A DNA stretch of 64,000 bases from Huaxiibacter chinensis (lineage in GTDB: Bacteria > Pseudomonadota > Gammaproteobacteria > Enterobacterales > Enterobacteriaceae). Location: the NCBI RefSeq assembly GCF_022171985.1, contig NZ_JAJVHF010000007.1, positions 124,001 through 188,000 on the forward strand, given 5' to 3'. Positions 1-11,558 of the stretch are shown here, piece after piece (position 1 is the stretch's first letter; each line of letters starts with the position of its first letter). Made by a program: the position numbers and the translations under genes. Below the pieces are notes generated by a model. That model was not told the DNA's origin and searched no databases. It saw only the letters and a list, made by a program, of their open reading frames with translations.

Positions 1-44
1 AGGCGCGAAACGCAAGATAGCCCCGCTTATTCAACGAGGAAAAG

Positions 45-1139
45 ATGGCTCAACAAACTCCTTTGTACCAACAGCATGAGTTATGTGGCGCACGCATGGT
101 GGACTTCCATGGCTGGATGATGCCGCTGCACTACGGCTCACAGATTGACGAGCATCACGCGGTGCGCACCGACGCCGGCATGTTTGATGTATCACACATG
201 ACCATTGTCGACCTGCGGGGTAGCCGCACCCGGGAGTTCTTGCGTTATCTGCTGGCCAACGACGTCGCAAAGCTCAAGACGGCGGGTAAAGCGCTTTACA
301 GCGGCATGCTGAATGCCTCCGGCGGCGTGATTGATGACCTGATCGTCTATTACTTTACGGAAGATTTTTTCCGCCTTGTTGTTAACTCTGCCACCCGCGA
401 AAAAGACCTCTCCTGGATTTCCCAACACGCTGAACCTTTCGCCATCGACATTACCGTCCGTGACGATCTCTCTCTTATTGCGGTTCAAGGGCCAAACGCG
501 CAGGCCAAAGCCGCCACGCTGTTCACCGAAGAGCAGCGTCAGGCAACAGAAGGGATGAAACCCTTCTTTGGCGTGCAGGCGGGCGATCTTTTCATCGCAA
601 CGACGGGCTACACCGGTGAAGCCGGATATGAAATTGCCCTGCCAAACGAGAAAGCGGCCGATTTCTGGCAGGCGCTGGTGAAGGCGGGCGTTAAGCCGGC
701 GGGCCTGGGCGCACGCGATACGCTGCGTCTGGAAGCCGGTATGAATCTCTATGGGCAGGAGATGGACGAAGGTGTCTCTCCACTGGCCGCCAATATGGGC
801 TGGACCATTGCCTGGGAACCGGCAGACCGCGATTTCATTGGTCGCGAAGCGCTGGAAATGCAGCGTGAGAAAGGTACGGAGCAGCTGGTGGGCCTGGTCA
901 TGACCGAAAAAGGCGTGCTGCGCAACGAGCTGCCGGTGCGTTTCACGGATGCAAACGGCAATCAGCACGAAGGCATCATTACCAGCGGCACCTTCTCCCC
1001 GACGCTGGGTTACAGCATTGCACTGGCACGCGTGCCGGCCGGGATTGGCGAGACTGCCGTGGTGCAGATCCGCAATCGCGAAATGCCCGTCACCGTCACC
1101 AAACCGATTTTTGTTCGCGCCGGTAAACCGGTCGCTTAA
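45..1139 (+). CDS. gcvT: Aminomethyltransferase, glycine cleavage T-protein
   Basis: The 364-residue product is the cytosolic T-protein of the glycine cleavage system. It takes the aminomethyl group from lipoylated H-protein and, with tetrahydrofolate, gives 5,10-methylene-THF and ammonia. It has the family's usual length and folate-binding GcvT fold, including a [10 protein letters not shown] segment near residue 185 and [13 protein letters not shown] near 225. The ATG at 45 follows a good ribosome site (GAGGAAAAG). It is the first gene of gcvT-gcvH-gcvP, 23 nt before gcvH. The operon promoter, known in E. coli to be controlled by GcvA and PurR, lies left of the window. Confidence 0.97.
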   Translation: MAQQTPLYQQHELCGARMVDFHGWMMPLHYGSQIDEHHAVRTDAGMFDVSHMTIVDLRGSRTREFLRYLLANDVAKLKTAGKALYSGMLNASGGVIDDLIVYYFTEDFFRLVVNSATREKDLSWISQHAEPFAIDITVRDDLSLIAVQGPNAQAKAATLFTEEQRQATEGMKPFFGVQAGDLFIATTGYTGEAGYEIALPNEKAADFWQALVKAGVKPAGLGARDTLRLEAGMNLYGQEMDEGVSPLAANMGWTIAWEPADRDFIGREALEMQREKGTEQLVGLVMTEKGVLRNELPVRFTDANGNQHEGIITSGTFSPTLGYSIALARVPAGIGETAVVQIRNREMPVTVTKPIFVRAGKPVA

Positions 1140-1162
1140 TCATTTTTATCAGGAGATTTCCA

Positions 1163-1552
1163 ATGAGCAATGTGCCAGCAGAACTGAAATACAGCAAAGA
1201 ACACGAATGGCTGCGCAAAGAAGCCGACGGCACTTATTCCGTCGGCATCACCGAGCATGCGCAAGAGCTGCTCGGTGACATGGTCTTTATCGACCTGCCG
1301 GATGTGGGCGCGACCGTTAGCGCGGGCGACGACTGTGCTGTCGCTGAATCCGTGAAAGCGGCCTCAGACATCTATGCGCCGGTCAGCGGCGAAATCGTGG
1401 CGGTAAACGACGCGCTGAGCGACTCCCCGGAGCTGGTAAACAGCGAACCTTATGAAGGCGGCTGGATCTTCAAAATCAAAGCCACTGACGAAGCAGAAGT
1501 CGCGGCACTGCTGGATGCTTCTGCCTACGAAGCCCTGTTAGAAGACGAGTAA
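1163..1552 (+). CDS. gcvH: Glycine cleavage system H-protein, lipoyl carrier
   Basis: This 129-residue protein is the lipoylated shuttle that carries the aminomethyl intermediate between P-, T- and L-proteins. The lipoyl lysine lies in AESVKAASD at about residue 64, inside a compact biotinyl/lipoyl fold, and the acidic C-terminus (LLEDE) is typical. An AGGAG sits 8 nt before the ATG. The 123-nt gap to gcvP holds a large palindromic repeat, which may affect relative expression of gcvP. Confidence 0.97.
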   Translation: MSNVPAELKYSKEHEWLRKEADGTYSVGITEHAQELLGDMVFIDLPDVGATVSAGDDCAVAESVKAASDIYAPVSGEIVAVNDALSDSPELVNSEPYEGGWIFKIKATDEAEVAALLDASAYEALLEDE

Positions 1553-1555
1553 GCC

Positions 1556-1645
1556 TTATCCCTCTCCCTTATGGGGAGAGGGCAGGGGTGAGAGTGCCAA
1601 TCTTCCCCTCACCCTAACCCTCTCCTGAAAGGAGAGGGAATACAC
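1556..1645. repeat. Palindromic intergenic repeat, CCCTCTCCC family
   Basis: Two inverted modules face each other. One begins CCCTCTCCCTTATGGGGAG and runs into GCAGGGGTGAG. The other begins CCCCTCACCCTAACC and ends in GGAGAGGG. Each arm forms its own short hairpin and together they can form one long stem. It separates gcvH from gcvP without an obvious poly-T, so it is more likely a dispersed palindromic element than a full terminator. Related copies occur near 5366, 8890 and 31009. Confidence 0.75.
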
Positions 1646-1675
1646 ATTCACTGCACGTTTCAGGAACCATCGCTC

Positions 1676-4549
1676 ATGACACAGACTTTAAGCCAGCTTG
1701 AAAACCGTGGCGCTTTCATTGAACGTCACATTGGGCCGGATGCTCAGCAACAGCAGGAGATGCTGAAGACAGTTGGCGCGGATTCATTAAACGCACTGAT
1801 CGGCCAGATCGTGCCAAAAGATATCCAGCTTGCCACGCCGCCTCAGGTCGGTGAGGCCACGACGGAATTCGCCGCGCTGGCAGAGCTGAAAGCAATCGCC
1901 AGCCTGAACAAGCGCTTTAAGTCTTACATTGGCATGGGTTATACCCCTGTTCAGCTGCCGCCGGTGATCCTGCGTAATATGCTGGAAAATCCGGGCTGGT
2001 ACACCGCCTACACGCCGTATCAACCGGAGGTGTCGCAGGGCCGTCTGGAAGCGCTGCTGAACTTCCAGCAGGTGACGCTGGATCTGACCGGTCTGGATAT
2101 CGCATCCGCTTCACTGCTCGACGAAGCCACCGCAGCGGCCGAAGCCATGGCGATGGCCAAACGTGTCAGTAAACTCAAAAATGCGAACCGTTTCTTCGTG
2201 GCGGCGGACGTGCATCCGCAAACCCTGGACGTGGTGCGCACTCGTGCGGAGACCTTCGGCTTTGACGTGATTGTCGATGAAGCGGACAAAGTGCTGGATC
2301 ATCAGGATGTGTTTGGCGTGCTGCTGCAACAGGTGGGCACCACCGGGGAAGTGCACGACTACAGCACGCTGATTGCCGAGCTGAAATCCCGTAAAGTGAT
2401 TGTCAGCGTCGCCGCTGATTTTATGGCCCTGGTCCTGCTGACGGCACCTGGCAAACAGGGCGCAGACATTGTCTTTGGCTCTGCACAGCGCTTCGGCGTG
2501 CCGATGGGCTACGGCGGTCCGCACGCTGCGTTCTTTGCGGCCAAAGATGAATTTAAACGTTCCATGCCAGGCCGAATCATTGGTGTGTCGAAAGATGCGG
2601 CCGGGAACACCGCGCTGCGTATGGCCATGCAGACGCGTGAGCAGCATATCCGTCGCGAAAAAGCGAACTCAAACATTTGTACTTCTCAGGTCCTGCTGGC
2701 GAACATTGCCAGCCTGTATGCGGTCTTCCACGGTCCGGCTGGTCTGAAACGCATTGCCAGCCGCATTCACCGCTTTGCGGATATTCTGGCGGCGGGCCTG
2801 CAACAGAAAGGACTGAAACTGCGTCATGCGCACTACTTCGATACTCTGTGCGTCGAAGTGGCAGACAAAGCCGCCGTTATCGCAGGTGCTGAAGCCGCGG
2901 AAATCAACCTGCGCACCGATATTCTCAATGCCGTAGGCATTACGCTGAATGAAACCACCACGCGTGAAGACGTGCAGGATCTGTTTAGCGTCCTGCTGGG
3001 CGATGCGCATGGTCTGGACATCGACGCGCTGGATAAAGAGGTGGCCCACGACAGCCGCTCCATCCAGGAGAGCATGCTGCGTAACGATGCCATTCTGGCG
3101 CACCCGGTCTTCAATCGCTATCACAGCGAAACCGAGATGATGCGCTATATGCACTCTCTGGAGCGCAAAGATCTGGCCCTGAATCAGGCGATGATCCCGC
3201 TGGGCTCCTGCACCATGAAGCTGAACGCGGCGGCAGAGATGATCCCTATCACCTGGCCGGAGTTCTCTGAGCTGCACCCATTCTGCCCGGCAGATCAGGC
3301 GGAAGGGTATCATATGATGATCAACCAGCTTTCCGACTGGCTGGTGAAGCTGACCGGCTATGACGCGCTCTGTATGCAGCCAAACTCCGGCGCGCAGGGT
3401 GAATATGCAGGCCTGCTGGCGATTCGTCACTATCACGAAAGCCGCAATGAAGGGCATCGCGATATCTGCCTGATCCCAAGCTCCGCACACGGTACTAACC
3501 CGGCCTCGGCACAAATGGCAGGCATGGAAGTGGTGGTGGTTGCCTGTGACAAAAACGGCAACATCGACCTGGCCGATCTGCGTGCGAAAGCCGGGCAGGC
3601 GGGCGAAAAACTTTCCTGCATCATGGTGACCTACCCGTCCACTCACGGCGTGTATGAAGAGACCATCCGTGAAGTGTGTGAAGTGGTGCATCAGTTCGGC
3701 GGTCAGGTTTATCTCGACGGGGCGAACATGAACGCGCAGGTGGGGATCACCTCTCCGGGCTTTATCGGTGCGGATGTGTCGCACCTGAACCTGCATAAAA
3801 CCTTCTGCATTCCACACGGCGGTGGCGGCCCGGGTATGGGCCCTATCGGCGTGAAAGCGCATCTGGCACCGTTCGTGCCGGGTCACAGCGTGGTGCAGAT
3901 TGAAGGCATGTTGACCCGCCAGGGCGCCGTCTCTGCGGCACCGTTCGGTAGCGCCTCTATCCTGCCAATCAGCTGGATGTACATCCGCATGATGGGTGCG
4001 GAAGGGCTGAAGCAGGCAAGCCAGGTGGCGATCCTCAACGCCAACTACATTGCCACGCGCCTGAAATCTGCCTTCCCGGTGCTCTATACCGGCCGTGATG
4101 GCCGCGTGGCGCACGAATGCATCCTTGATATTCGTCCGCTGAAAGACGCGACGGGCATCAGCGAGCTGGATATTGCCAAACGTCTGATCGACTACGGCTT
4201 CCACGCCCCAACGATGTCCTTCCCGGTGGCGGGCACGCTGATGGTTGAGCCAACGGAGTCGGAAAGCAAAGCTGAGCTGGACCGCTTCATTGACGCGATG
4301 CTCGCCATCCGCATGGAGATCGATCGTGTGCAGGACGGCGAGTGGACGCTCGACGATAACCCGCTGGTCAACGCGCCGCACACCCAGCACGAGCTGGTGG
4401 CGGAGTGGACCCACGGCTACTCCCGCGAGCTGGCGGTCTTCCCGGCGGGCGTGGCAAACAAATACTGGCCGACCGTTAAGCGTCTTGATGACGTTTATGG
4501 CGACCGTAACCTGTTCTGTTCGTGTGTTCCGATGAGCGAATACGCATAA
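1676..4549 (+). CDS. gcvP: Glycine dehydrogenase (decarboxylating), P-protein
   Basis: The 957-residue protein is the PLP-dependent decarboxylase of the glycine cleavage system. It removes CO2 from glycine and passes the aminomethyl group to the H-protein lipoamide. Both halves of the fused bacterial P-protein are present. The C-terminal half holds the PLP lysine in [18 protein letters not shown] near residue 708. The length matches E. coli GcvP. It is the last gene of gcvTHP and is followed by a strong hairpin at 4569-4603. Long open frames on the opposite strand are shadows of its codon bias. Confidence 0.97.
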   Translation: MTQTLSQLENRGAFIERHIGPDAQQQQEMLKTVGADSLNALIGQIVPKDIQLATPPQVGEATTEFAALAELKAIASLNKRFKSYIGMGYTPVQLPPVILRNMLENPGWYTAYTPYQPEVSQGRLEALLNFQQVTLDLTGLDIASASLLDEATAAAEAMAMAKRVSKLKNANRFFVAADVHPQTLDVVRTRAETFGFDVIVDEADKVLDHQDVFGVLLQQVGTTGEVHDYSTLIAELKSRKVIVSVAADFMALVLLTAPGKQGADIVFGSAQRFGVPMGYGGPHAAFFAAKDEFKRSMPGRIIGVSKDAAGNTALRMAMQTREQHIRREKANSNICTSQVLLANIASLYAVFHGPAGLKRIASRIHRFADILAAGLQQKGLKLRHAHYFDTLCVEVADKAAVIAGAEAAEINLRTDILNAVGITLNETTTREDVQDLFSVLLGDAHGLDIDALDKEVAHDSRSIQESMLRNDAILAHPVFNRYHSETEMMRYMHSLERKDLALNQAMIPLGSCTMKLNAAAEMIPITWPEFSELHPFCPADQAEGYHMMINQLSDWLVKLTGYDALCMQPNSGAQGEYAGLLAIRHYHESRNEGHRDICLIPSSAHGTNPASAQMAGMEVVVVACDKNGNIDLADLRAKAGQAGEKLSCIMVTYPSTHGVYEETIREVCEVVHQFGGQVYLDGANMNAQVGITSPGFIGADVSHLNLHKTFCIPHGGGGPGMGPIGVKAHLAPFVPGHSVVQIEGMLTRQGAVSAAPFGSASILPISWMYIRMMGAEGLKQASQVAILNANYIATRLKSAFPVLYTGRDGRVAHECILDIRPLKDATGISELDIAKRLIDYGFHAPTMSFPVAGTLMVEPTESESKAELDRFIDAMLAIRMEIDRVQDGEWTLDDNPLVNAPHTQHELVAEWTHGYSRELAVFPAGVANKYWPTVKRLDDVYGDRNLFCSCVPMSEYA

Positions 4550-4568
4550 TCTGTCTGCCATACTGTAG

Positions 4569-4603
4569 GCCGGGTAAGCGCCAGCGCTACCCGGCTTTTT
4601 TAT
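4569..4603 (+). terminator. Rho-independent terminator after gcvP
   Basis: The stem GCCGGGTA pairs with TACCCGGC and an inner GCGC/GCGC pair extends it. A run of T follows immediately. It closes the gcv operon 20 nt after the gcvP stop and leaves ygfF with its own ribosome site. Confidence 0.85.
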
Positions 4604-4616
4604 TTGGAGGATGTAA

Positions 4617-5360
4617 ATGGCAATTGCACTGGTTACCGGCGCCAGCCGCGGGATTGGTAAAGCGACCGCGCTGCAGCTGGCACGCGAAGGCTATACCGTG
4701 GCGGTGAACTACCATCACAACATCAAGGCCGCGACGGATGTGATCAATCAAATCATTGAAGCAGGCGGCAAAGCCTTCGCCGTGCGTGCGGATATCAGCG
4801 ACGAAGCGCAGGTGCTGGCGATGTACGACAGTATCGATCGTGAAGGTGAAACGCTGACGGCGCTGGTCAATAACGCCGGTATTCTGTTTGAACAATCCAC
4901 CATCGAAAACCTGTCGGCAGAGCGCATTAATCGCGTCCTGGCAACTAACGTGACCGGGTATTTTCTCTGCTGTCGTGAAGCGGTAAAACGCATGTCGTTT
5001 AAACACGGCGGCAAGGGCGGGGCGATAGTGAATGTCTCATCAGCGGCGTCACGCCTGGGCGCGCCGGGTGAGTATGTGGATTACGCGGCCTCCAAGGGGG
5101 CCGTGGATTCGTTGACGACCGGTTTATCGCTGGAGGTGGCGGCACAAGGCATTCGCGTTAACTGCGTGCGCCCTGGCCTGATTTATACCGATATCCATGC
5201 CTCTGGCGGCGAGCCGGGTCGGGTGGATCGGGTTAAGTCCATGCTGCCAATGCAGCGAGGCGGCCAGCCGGAAGAGGTGGCGCAGGCGATTGTCTGGTTG
5301 CTGAGCGAAAAAGCATCGTATGTGACGGGCAGTTTTATCGAGCTGGCGGGCGGTAAATGA
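4617..5360 (+). CDS. ygfF: Short-chain dehydrogenase/reductase YgfF
   Basis: This is a 247-residue classical SDR oxidoreductase. The cofactor glycine motif TGASRGIGKAT is at residues 7-17, NNAG near residue 83, the catalytic serine near 140 and YAASKGA (Tyr and Lys) near 156. An early basic residue after the glycine motif suggests NADP(H). Length and position between gcvP and bglA match E. coli ygfF. The natural substrate is not established. The ribosome site GGAGG is 7 nt before the ATG. It converges on bglA across a 39-nt gap holding a palindromic repeat. Confidence 0.92.
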   Translation: MAIALVTGASRGIGKATALQLAREGYTVAVNYHHNIKAATDVINQIIEAGGKAFAVRADISDEAQVLAMYDSIDREGETLTALVNNAGILFEQSTIENLSAERINRVLATNVTGYFLCCREAVKRMSFKHGGKGGAIVNVSSAASRLGAPGEYVDYAASKGAVDSLTTGLSLEVAAQGIRVNCVRPGLIYTDIHASGGEPGRVDRVKSMLPMQRGGQPEEVAQAIVWLLSEKASYVTGSFIELAGGK

Positions 5361-5365
5361 ATATG

Positions 5366-5397
5366 CCCCTCTCCCTAAAAACGGGGAGAGGGGAAAG
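5366..5397. repeat. Palindromic repeat between ygfF and bglA, possible bidirectional terminator
   Basis: CCCCTCTCCC and GGGGAGAGGGG flank a short A-rich loop, forming a strong hairpin between the convergent stops of ygfF and bglA. It belongs to the same family as the repeat at 1556-1645 and could end transcripts from both sides. Confidence 0.65.
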
Positions 5398-5399
5398 GA

Positions 5400-6926
<1,527 letters not shown>

Positions 6927-6949
6927 TCACATTCATAAAACAGGGTGTT

Positions 6950-7681
6950 TTATTCTGTTAATTTCTTCGCCAGTTTGCGCCCCAGCGACTCCAGAATATA
7001 GATGACGGGAATTTGCGTTGTAATATCGTAGACGCCGCCAATACGGGTTTGTGGCACATGCCAGGAGAGATTAAAATCCGCCAGCTTTGCCAGGCGCGAC
7101 TGTTCGTGGCTGGTTATGGAGAGCACTTTACAGTGATGCAGGCTGAACTGGCTGGCGAAGCGTAAGATCTCCTCGGTTTCACCGGAGACGGACAGCACAA
7201 TGGCCAGCGCATTTTTGGCCATGTCATTGGTCACCGGGAAATAAGGGTCGTCAATATGGTTGCTGAATTTGCCGATATTTGAAAAGAAACGTGCGCCATA
7301 TTTTGCCAGCGAGCCAGAGGTGCCCGCACCAACAAATATAATACGTTCGGACGATAAAATAATATCCACCGCGTGATCTAATAACGCGTCGAACTCTTCG
7401 TTGTTAACGCTTTTAAAAAAGCTGATAATTTCACTGGCACCAAAATTCGCCTGCTGGGGCTCGTTTTGCTCTAAATAGAGTTTAAAACGTACGCGAAATT
7501 CCGAGTAGCCCTCACAGTTGAGCTTGCGGCAGAAACGCAGGATGGTGGTGGTCGATACGCCAGCCGCTTCTGCCAGTTCACGGATGGTCATGTACATCAC
7601 CTTGTCACGGTTTTTGATGACATAGTGGTAGACCATCATCTCAAGGTTGTTGAGACGGGCAACGGCGGAATGGGAGAACAT
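6950..7681 (-). CDS. RpiR/MurR-family transcriptional regulator
   Basis: The product (243 residues from ATG 7681) has an N-terminal RpiR-type helix-turn-helix (IRELAEAAGVSTTTILRFCRKL, about residues 35-56, given only as landmarks IRELAEAAGVS and TTILRFCRKL) and a C-terminal SIS sugar-isomerase domain containing FVGAGTSGSLAKYGA. Such regulators sense phosphorylated sugars. It sits upstream of bglA on the same strand with about 115 nt between them, so bglA control is a reasonable inference. A GTG at 7702 would add seven residues; ribosome sites are weak for both. E. coli K-12 has no regulator at this place. Confidence 0.85.
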   Translation of the reverse strand: MFSHSAVARLNNLEMMVYHYVIKNRDKVMYMTIRELAEAAGVSTTTILRFCRKLNCEGYSEFRVRFKLYLEQNEPQQANFGASEIISFFKSVNNEEFDALLDHAVDIILSSERIIFVGAGTSGSLAKYGARFFSNIGKFSNHIDDPYFPVTNDMAKNALAIVLSVSGETEEILRFASQFSLHHCKVLSITSHEQSRLAKLADFNLSWHVPQTRIGGVYDITTQIPVIYILESLGRKLAKKLTE

Positions 7682-7732
7682 GCTCACAATGGCTAAACTC
7701 ACTCATCAGACTTTTCTAAAAGGAATAATAAC

Positions 7733-8044
7733 ATGCAGCCAAACGACATCACTTTTTTTCAACGCTTTCAGGACGACATTCTGGCCGGGCGTAAAACCAT
7801 TACCATTCGGGATGAAAGCGAGTCACATTTTAAAGCGGGTGATATCCTGCGGGTCGGGCGCTATGAAGATGAAGTCTACTTTTGCACCATTGAAGTGACG
7901 GGCGTGTCGACGGTGACGCTGGATACGCTGACGGAAAAACACGCGGTGCAGGAAAACATGTCCCTGGCGGCGCTCCGTGAGGTCATTACGGAGATTTATC
8001 CTCAACAAACACATTTTTATGTGATTGATTTTAAATGCGTTTAA
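7733..8044 (+). CDS. yqfB: N(4)-acetylcytidine amidohydrolase, ASCH-domain protein YqfB
   Basis: The 103-residue product is a compact ASCH-domain protein matching E. coli YqfB, which hydrolyses N4-acetylcytidine to cytidine and acetate. The three residues reported as catalytic in the E. coli enzyme are conserved at the same numbers: Lys21 and Thr24 in [10 protein letters not shown] and Glu74 in AVQENM. AAGGA precedes the ATG. It is divergent from the RpiR-type gene and upstream of yqfA, as in E. coli apart from the inserted regulator. Confidence 0.93.
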   Translation: MQPNDITFFQRFQDDILAGRKTITIRDESESHFKAGDILRVGRYEDEVYFCTIEVTGVSTVTLDTLTEKHAVQENMSLAALREVITEIYPQQTHFYVIDFKCV

Positions 8045-8180
8045 ATTGTAGCGGACAGGTGTAAGGTCATATATTCATTCAATTGTATGATTTTAATGGA
8101 ATTCTCTTATTAATGGATTTATTTTAGCTAACATGTGTTCACTGAAATCATTCTCAGTTAGCATAACGGATGATGCATAA

Positions 8181-8867
<687 letters not shown>

Positions 8868-8887
8868 GCGTTACGCTGTGCGGTCTG

Positions 8888-8955
8888 ATGCCCTCACCCC
8901 AACCCTCTCGCACAGGGAGAGGGAGCATGTCAGAATGAGCCGCAGGGAGAGAGCA
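8888..8955. repeat. Palindromic repeat after yqfA
   Basis: A CCCTCACCCCAACCCTCTCG module followed by CAGGGAGAGGGAGC, with a second partial GCAGGGAGAGAGC downstream. It lies between the convergent yqfA and ygfZ and belongs to the same family as 1556-1645. Confidence 0.65.
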
Positions 8956-8992
8956 TTTCACAGTTAAAATGCGTAGCCGCCTTAAGGCTGGC

Positions 8993-9973
8993 TTACTCTT
9001 CCAGAGAGTAAGGCAGTGGTTCTATGCTCAGCGTATTGGCATCGTCACGCACGCGGAACACGGTATCGGCTTCCATATCGTTGTTCATCACGACCTGAAC
9101 CAACAGGCGACCATCGTCGAGTTGAACCGCAGCCAGCACGGTGCCCGTACGACGCCAGTTCTCACCCATTTTCATCTCTAAATCTTCGCCTGCTTCCGGC
9201 ACGCGGCTGGCTTGACCGGACAACGTCCACAGCGCACGTTTGTTGGCACCACGGAATTTTGCCCGCGCCACCATCTCCTGACCGGTGTAGCACCCTTTCT
9301 TAAAGCTGATACCACCCAGCGCCTGCAGGTTGGTTGCCTGCGGAATAAACTGCGCGCTGTTTGCCGCGTCAATCACCGGGAGACCCGCTTCGATATTCAG
9401 CGCCAGCCACTGCTGGCTGTTATTGAGCTGCGCTTCGCCGCGTAAGGCTTCCGTGACGCGCTCTGCGGTTTCAGCGTCGGTCACCAGAAGGAAACGTTCT
9501 GCCGGATGTTCAAACCAAAGAATAGAGGTTGCGCCTTCGCTAACGACCTGTTTTTCAGCGTCTGGCAGCGCGCTGAAGAGGTTTTTCAGTGCCGCTCGGG
9601 CCTGGAATCCGGCCACGCCCAGCAAGACATGTTCATCATCAGCGACAATGGTCACTTTTGAGAAGACCGCATATTTTTTCAGTTCAGTGAGCTGCGCATC
9701 GCGCAGGCTGCGGCGCTCGATCAGGGCAAAGCCATCCTGACGGCGGAAAAGGCGCAGATTGCTCCACATTTTACCTTTAGGATCGCAGTGCGCGGCCAAC
9801 AGGTGCTGATGCTCCGTCATTTGACCGACGTCTGCCGTCACCTGACCCTGCAGATATTTTTCGCTGTCGGCACCCGTGAGAGTTGCCAGTGCCCAGTCAT
9901 CAAGAGAAATAAGCGTCAGCGGCAGACGCGCAGAGGCGACGGGCTGGCGAGGAGAAAATGGTGTAAATGCCAT
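8993..9973 (-). CDS. ygfZ: Folate-binding Fe-S cluster protein YgfZ
   Basis: The 326-residue product is related in fold to GcvT and is required for full activity of some Fe-S enzymes such as MiaB in E. coli. The family signature KGCYTGQE with its essential cysteine is present near residue 228. Length matches the E. coli protein. The start ATG at 9973 is supported by an AGGACATCACT spacing upstream. It is divergent from sdhE; the 300-nt region between them holds both promoters and a perfect 28-bp palindrome. Confidence 0.95.
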   Translation of the reverse strand: MAFTPFSPRQPVASARLPLTLISLDDWALATLTGADSEKYLQGQVTADVGQMTEHQHLLAAHCDPKGKMWSNLRLFRRQDGFALIERRSLRDAQLTELKKYAVFSKVTIVADDEHVLLGVAGFQARAALKNLFSALPDAEKQVVSEGATSILWFEHPAERFLLVTDAETAERVTEALRGEAQLNNSQQWLALNIEAGLPVIDAANSAQFIPQATNLQALGGISFKKGCYTGQEMVARAKFRGANKRALWTLSGQASRVPEAGEDLEMKMGENWRRTGTVLAAVQLDDGRLLVQVVMNNDMEADTVFRVRDDANTLSIEPLPYSLEE

Positions 9974-10071
9974 AGTGATGTCCTGAATTGCTTAACGCTT
10001 TGATAATGCCTAATGGTAAAAGAGACTGTCGTCATTGCAAGCGCTTTCAGCAGGCCAATTGTGCCTTATCG

Positions 10072-10099
10072 CTGTTCTGCGTAGCGCTACGCAGAACAG
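10072..10099. repeat. Perfect 28-bp palindrome between ygfZ and sdhE
   Basis: The half-site CTGTTCTGCGTAGC is followed immediately by its exact reverse complement with no spacer. It sits 98 nt upstream of the ygfZ start and 174 nt upstream of sdhE. It could be an operator, a cruciform or a hairpin in a 5' leader. It has no poly-T next to it, so it is not a standard terminator. Confidence 0.85.
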
Positions 10100-10273
10100 A
10101 GTAATCCGCTTTCTTTGTAGGGTTTTTTCTGCAAGCATGCTTCCGACTTGCAATATTCCAGTAAAGAAAGAGCAAAAAACACGTTACACTAGGGATTGTC
10201 CCGGGAGGGAGAACGACATCCCGCCCCCTCTGAAGGGAAAAGCCTTTGCCAAACGTTATGCAGGAAAAACAAC

Positions 10274-10540
10274 ATGGACATTAACAATAAAGCCCGCATT
10301 CATTGGGCATGCCGTCGCGGTATGCGCGAACTCGATATCTCTGTCATGCCCTTCTTTGAGCATGAGTACGACAGCCTGAGCGATGATGACAAACGTCTGT
10401 TCGTTCGTCTGCTTGAAAGCGACGATCCTGATTTGTTCAACTGGCTGATGAATCACGGCAAACCCGCCGACACCGAGTTGCAACGGATGGTGCAATTAAT
10501 TCAAACACGGAATCGGGAACGTGGTCCTGTGGCAATCTGA
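10274..10540 (+). CDS. sdhE: FAD assembly factor SdhE (antitoxin CptB)
   Basis: The 88-residue protein helps covalent attachment of FAD to succinate dehydrogenase and fumarate reductase flavoproteins. The conserved RRGMRELD motif is at about residues 15-22, where the glycine and glutamate are functionally important. Start ATG 10274 gives exactly the E. coli length; an upstream extension in frame is not conserved. It overlaps the start of cptA by 20 nt, which implies translational coupling. A likely promoter with a TACACT -10 is near 10185. Confidence 0.95.
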   Translation: MDINNKARIHWACRRGMRELDISVMPFFEHEYDSLSDDDKRLFVRLLESDDPDLFNWLMNHGKPADTELQRMVQLIQTRNRERGPVAI

Positions 10541-10934
10541 TCTGCGCGTTTCCTGGCGCTCACAGTGGATGTCGTTATTGCTCCACGGTCTGGTCGCGGC
10601 CATTGTTTTATTAATGCCATGGCCGCTGAGCTACACGCCGTTATGGCTTCTGCTCCTTTCGCTGGTGGTGTTCGACAGCGTTCGCAGCCAACGACGCATT
10701 AACGCCCGTCAGGGTGAAATCAAGCTGATGATGGATTCTCGCCTGCGCTGGCAGGGCAAAGAGTGGGAAATTGTCGGTACGCCGTGGATGCTCAAATCCG
10801 GCATGATGTTTCGTCTGCGGCAGACGGAAGGGAAGCGTAGCCAGCATTTGTGGCTGGCAGCGGACAGCATGGATTCGGCAGAGTGGCGGGATTTACGTCG
10901 GATGCTGTTACAGCAACCGACGCAGGGGCGATAA
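10521..10934 (+). CDS. cptA: Inner-membrane protein CptA (YgfX)
   Basis: The 137-residue protein has two closely spaced transmembrane segments near residues 18-50 and a soluble C-terminal part, as in E. coli YgfX/CptA, described as a toxin-like protein affecting MreB and FtsZ and as a partner of SdhE. It starts with GTG inside sdhE in another frame, and the [13 protein letters not shown] opening matches the E. coli protein. It converges on fldB with three nt between the stops. Confidence 0.92.
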   Translation: MVLWQSDLRVSWRSQWMSLLLHGLVAAIVLLMPWPLSYTPLWLLLLSLVVFDSVRSQRRINARQGEIKLMMDSRLRWQGKEWEIVGTPWMLKSGMMFRLRQTEGKRSQHLWLAADSMDSAEWRDLRRMLLQQPTQGR

Positions 10935-10937
10935 CGC

Positions 10938-11459
10938 TTAGCTGAATTTTTCGGCCATTTCGCCCAGAATCTGCTCGCACCAGTTTTGCAGGCGCTCATC
11001 GCTCAGATCGTACTGATTGGTTTCGTCCAGCGCCAGGCCGACAAATAGCTGGCCATCGGCGATGACGGGCTTCGGGCTGGTAAATTCATAGCCTTCGGTC
11101 GGCCAGTAGCCGATAAAGCTCACGCCTTTTGGCAGCAGTTTATCGTGCAGCATACCGAGCGCATCCAGGAACCATTCTCCGTAGCCTAACTGGTCACCCA
11201 TGCCATACATGGCGATGATTTTGCCTTCCAGATTGAGCGAATCGAGCCGATCCCAGACTGCTTCCCAGTCTTCCTGAATCTCGCCAAAGTCCCAGGTCGG
11301 GATGCCGAGTATCAGCACATCGTACTGCTCCATCAGGGCGGGAGCATCATCTTTCAGATTGTGTAGCGTGACCAGTTCCGGGCCAATAATGTCACGAATT
11401 TTCTCTGCTGCCATTTCGGTATAGCAGGTGCTGGAACCATAAAACAAACCAATATTCAT
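10938..11459 (-). CDS. fldB: Flavodoxin 2
   Basis: A 173-residue FMN-binding flavodoxin. The phosphate-binding loop [12 protein letters not shown] lies at residues 4-15 and the flavin-stacking loops PTWDFGE and [10 protein letters not shown] are present. E. coli FldB is part of the SoxRS-controlled oxidative stress response. The ATG at 11459 gives the E. coli length; a TTG two codons upstream is less likely. It is divergent from xerD. Confidence 0.95.
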   Translation of the reverse strand: MNIGLFYGSSTCYTEMAAEKIRDIIGPELVTLHNLKDDAPALMEQYDVLILGIPTWDFGEIQEDWEAVWDRLDSLNLEGKIIAMYGMGDQLGYGEWFLDALGMLHDKLLPKGVSFIGYWPTEGYEFTSPKPVIADGQLFVGLALDETNQYDLSDERLQNWCEQILGEMAEKFS

Positions 11460-11558
11460 CGCCAAAACGTCTCAATTTTTGCTATGACTTTAGGCGTAGT
11501 GTACCAGAAAGCTGTACCATTACGTCATAATGGCGAATGGCAACATCAAGGGGCAGAT

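Noticed and set aside
2669..4561. A 630-codon open frame antisense to gcvP
   Set aside because: It is a codon-bias shadow; the plus strand encodes full-length GcvP, and the antisense product has no recognisable domain or ribosome site.
10072..10099. LexA or other SOS box in the 28-bp palindrome
   Set aside because: It begins CTGT and ends ACAG, but the spacing is 20 nt rather than eight, so it is not a LexA site.
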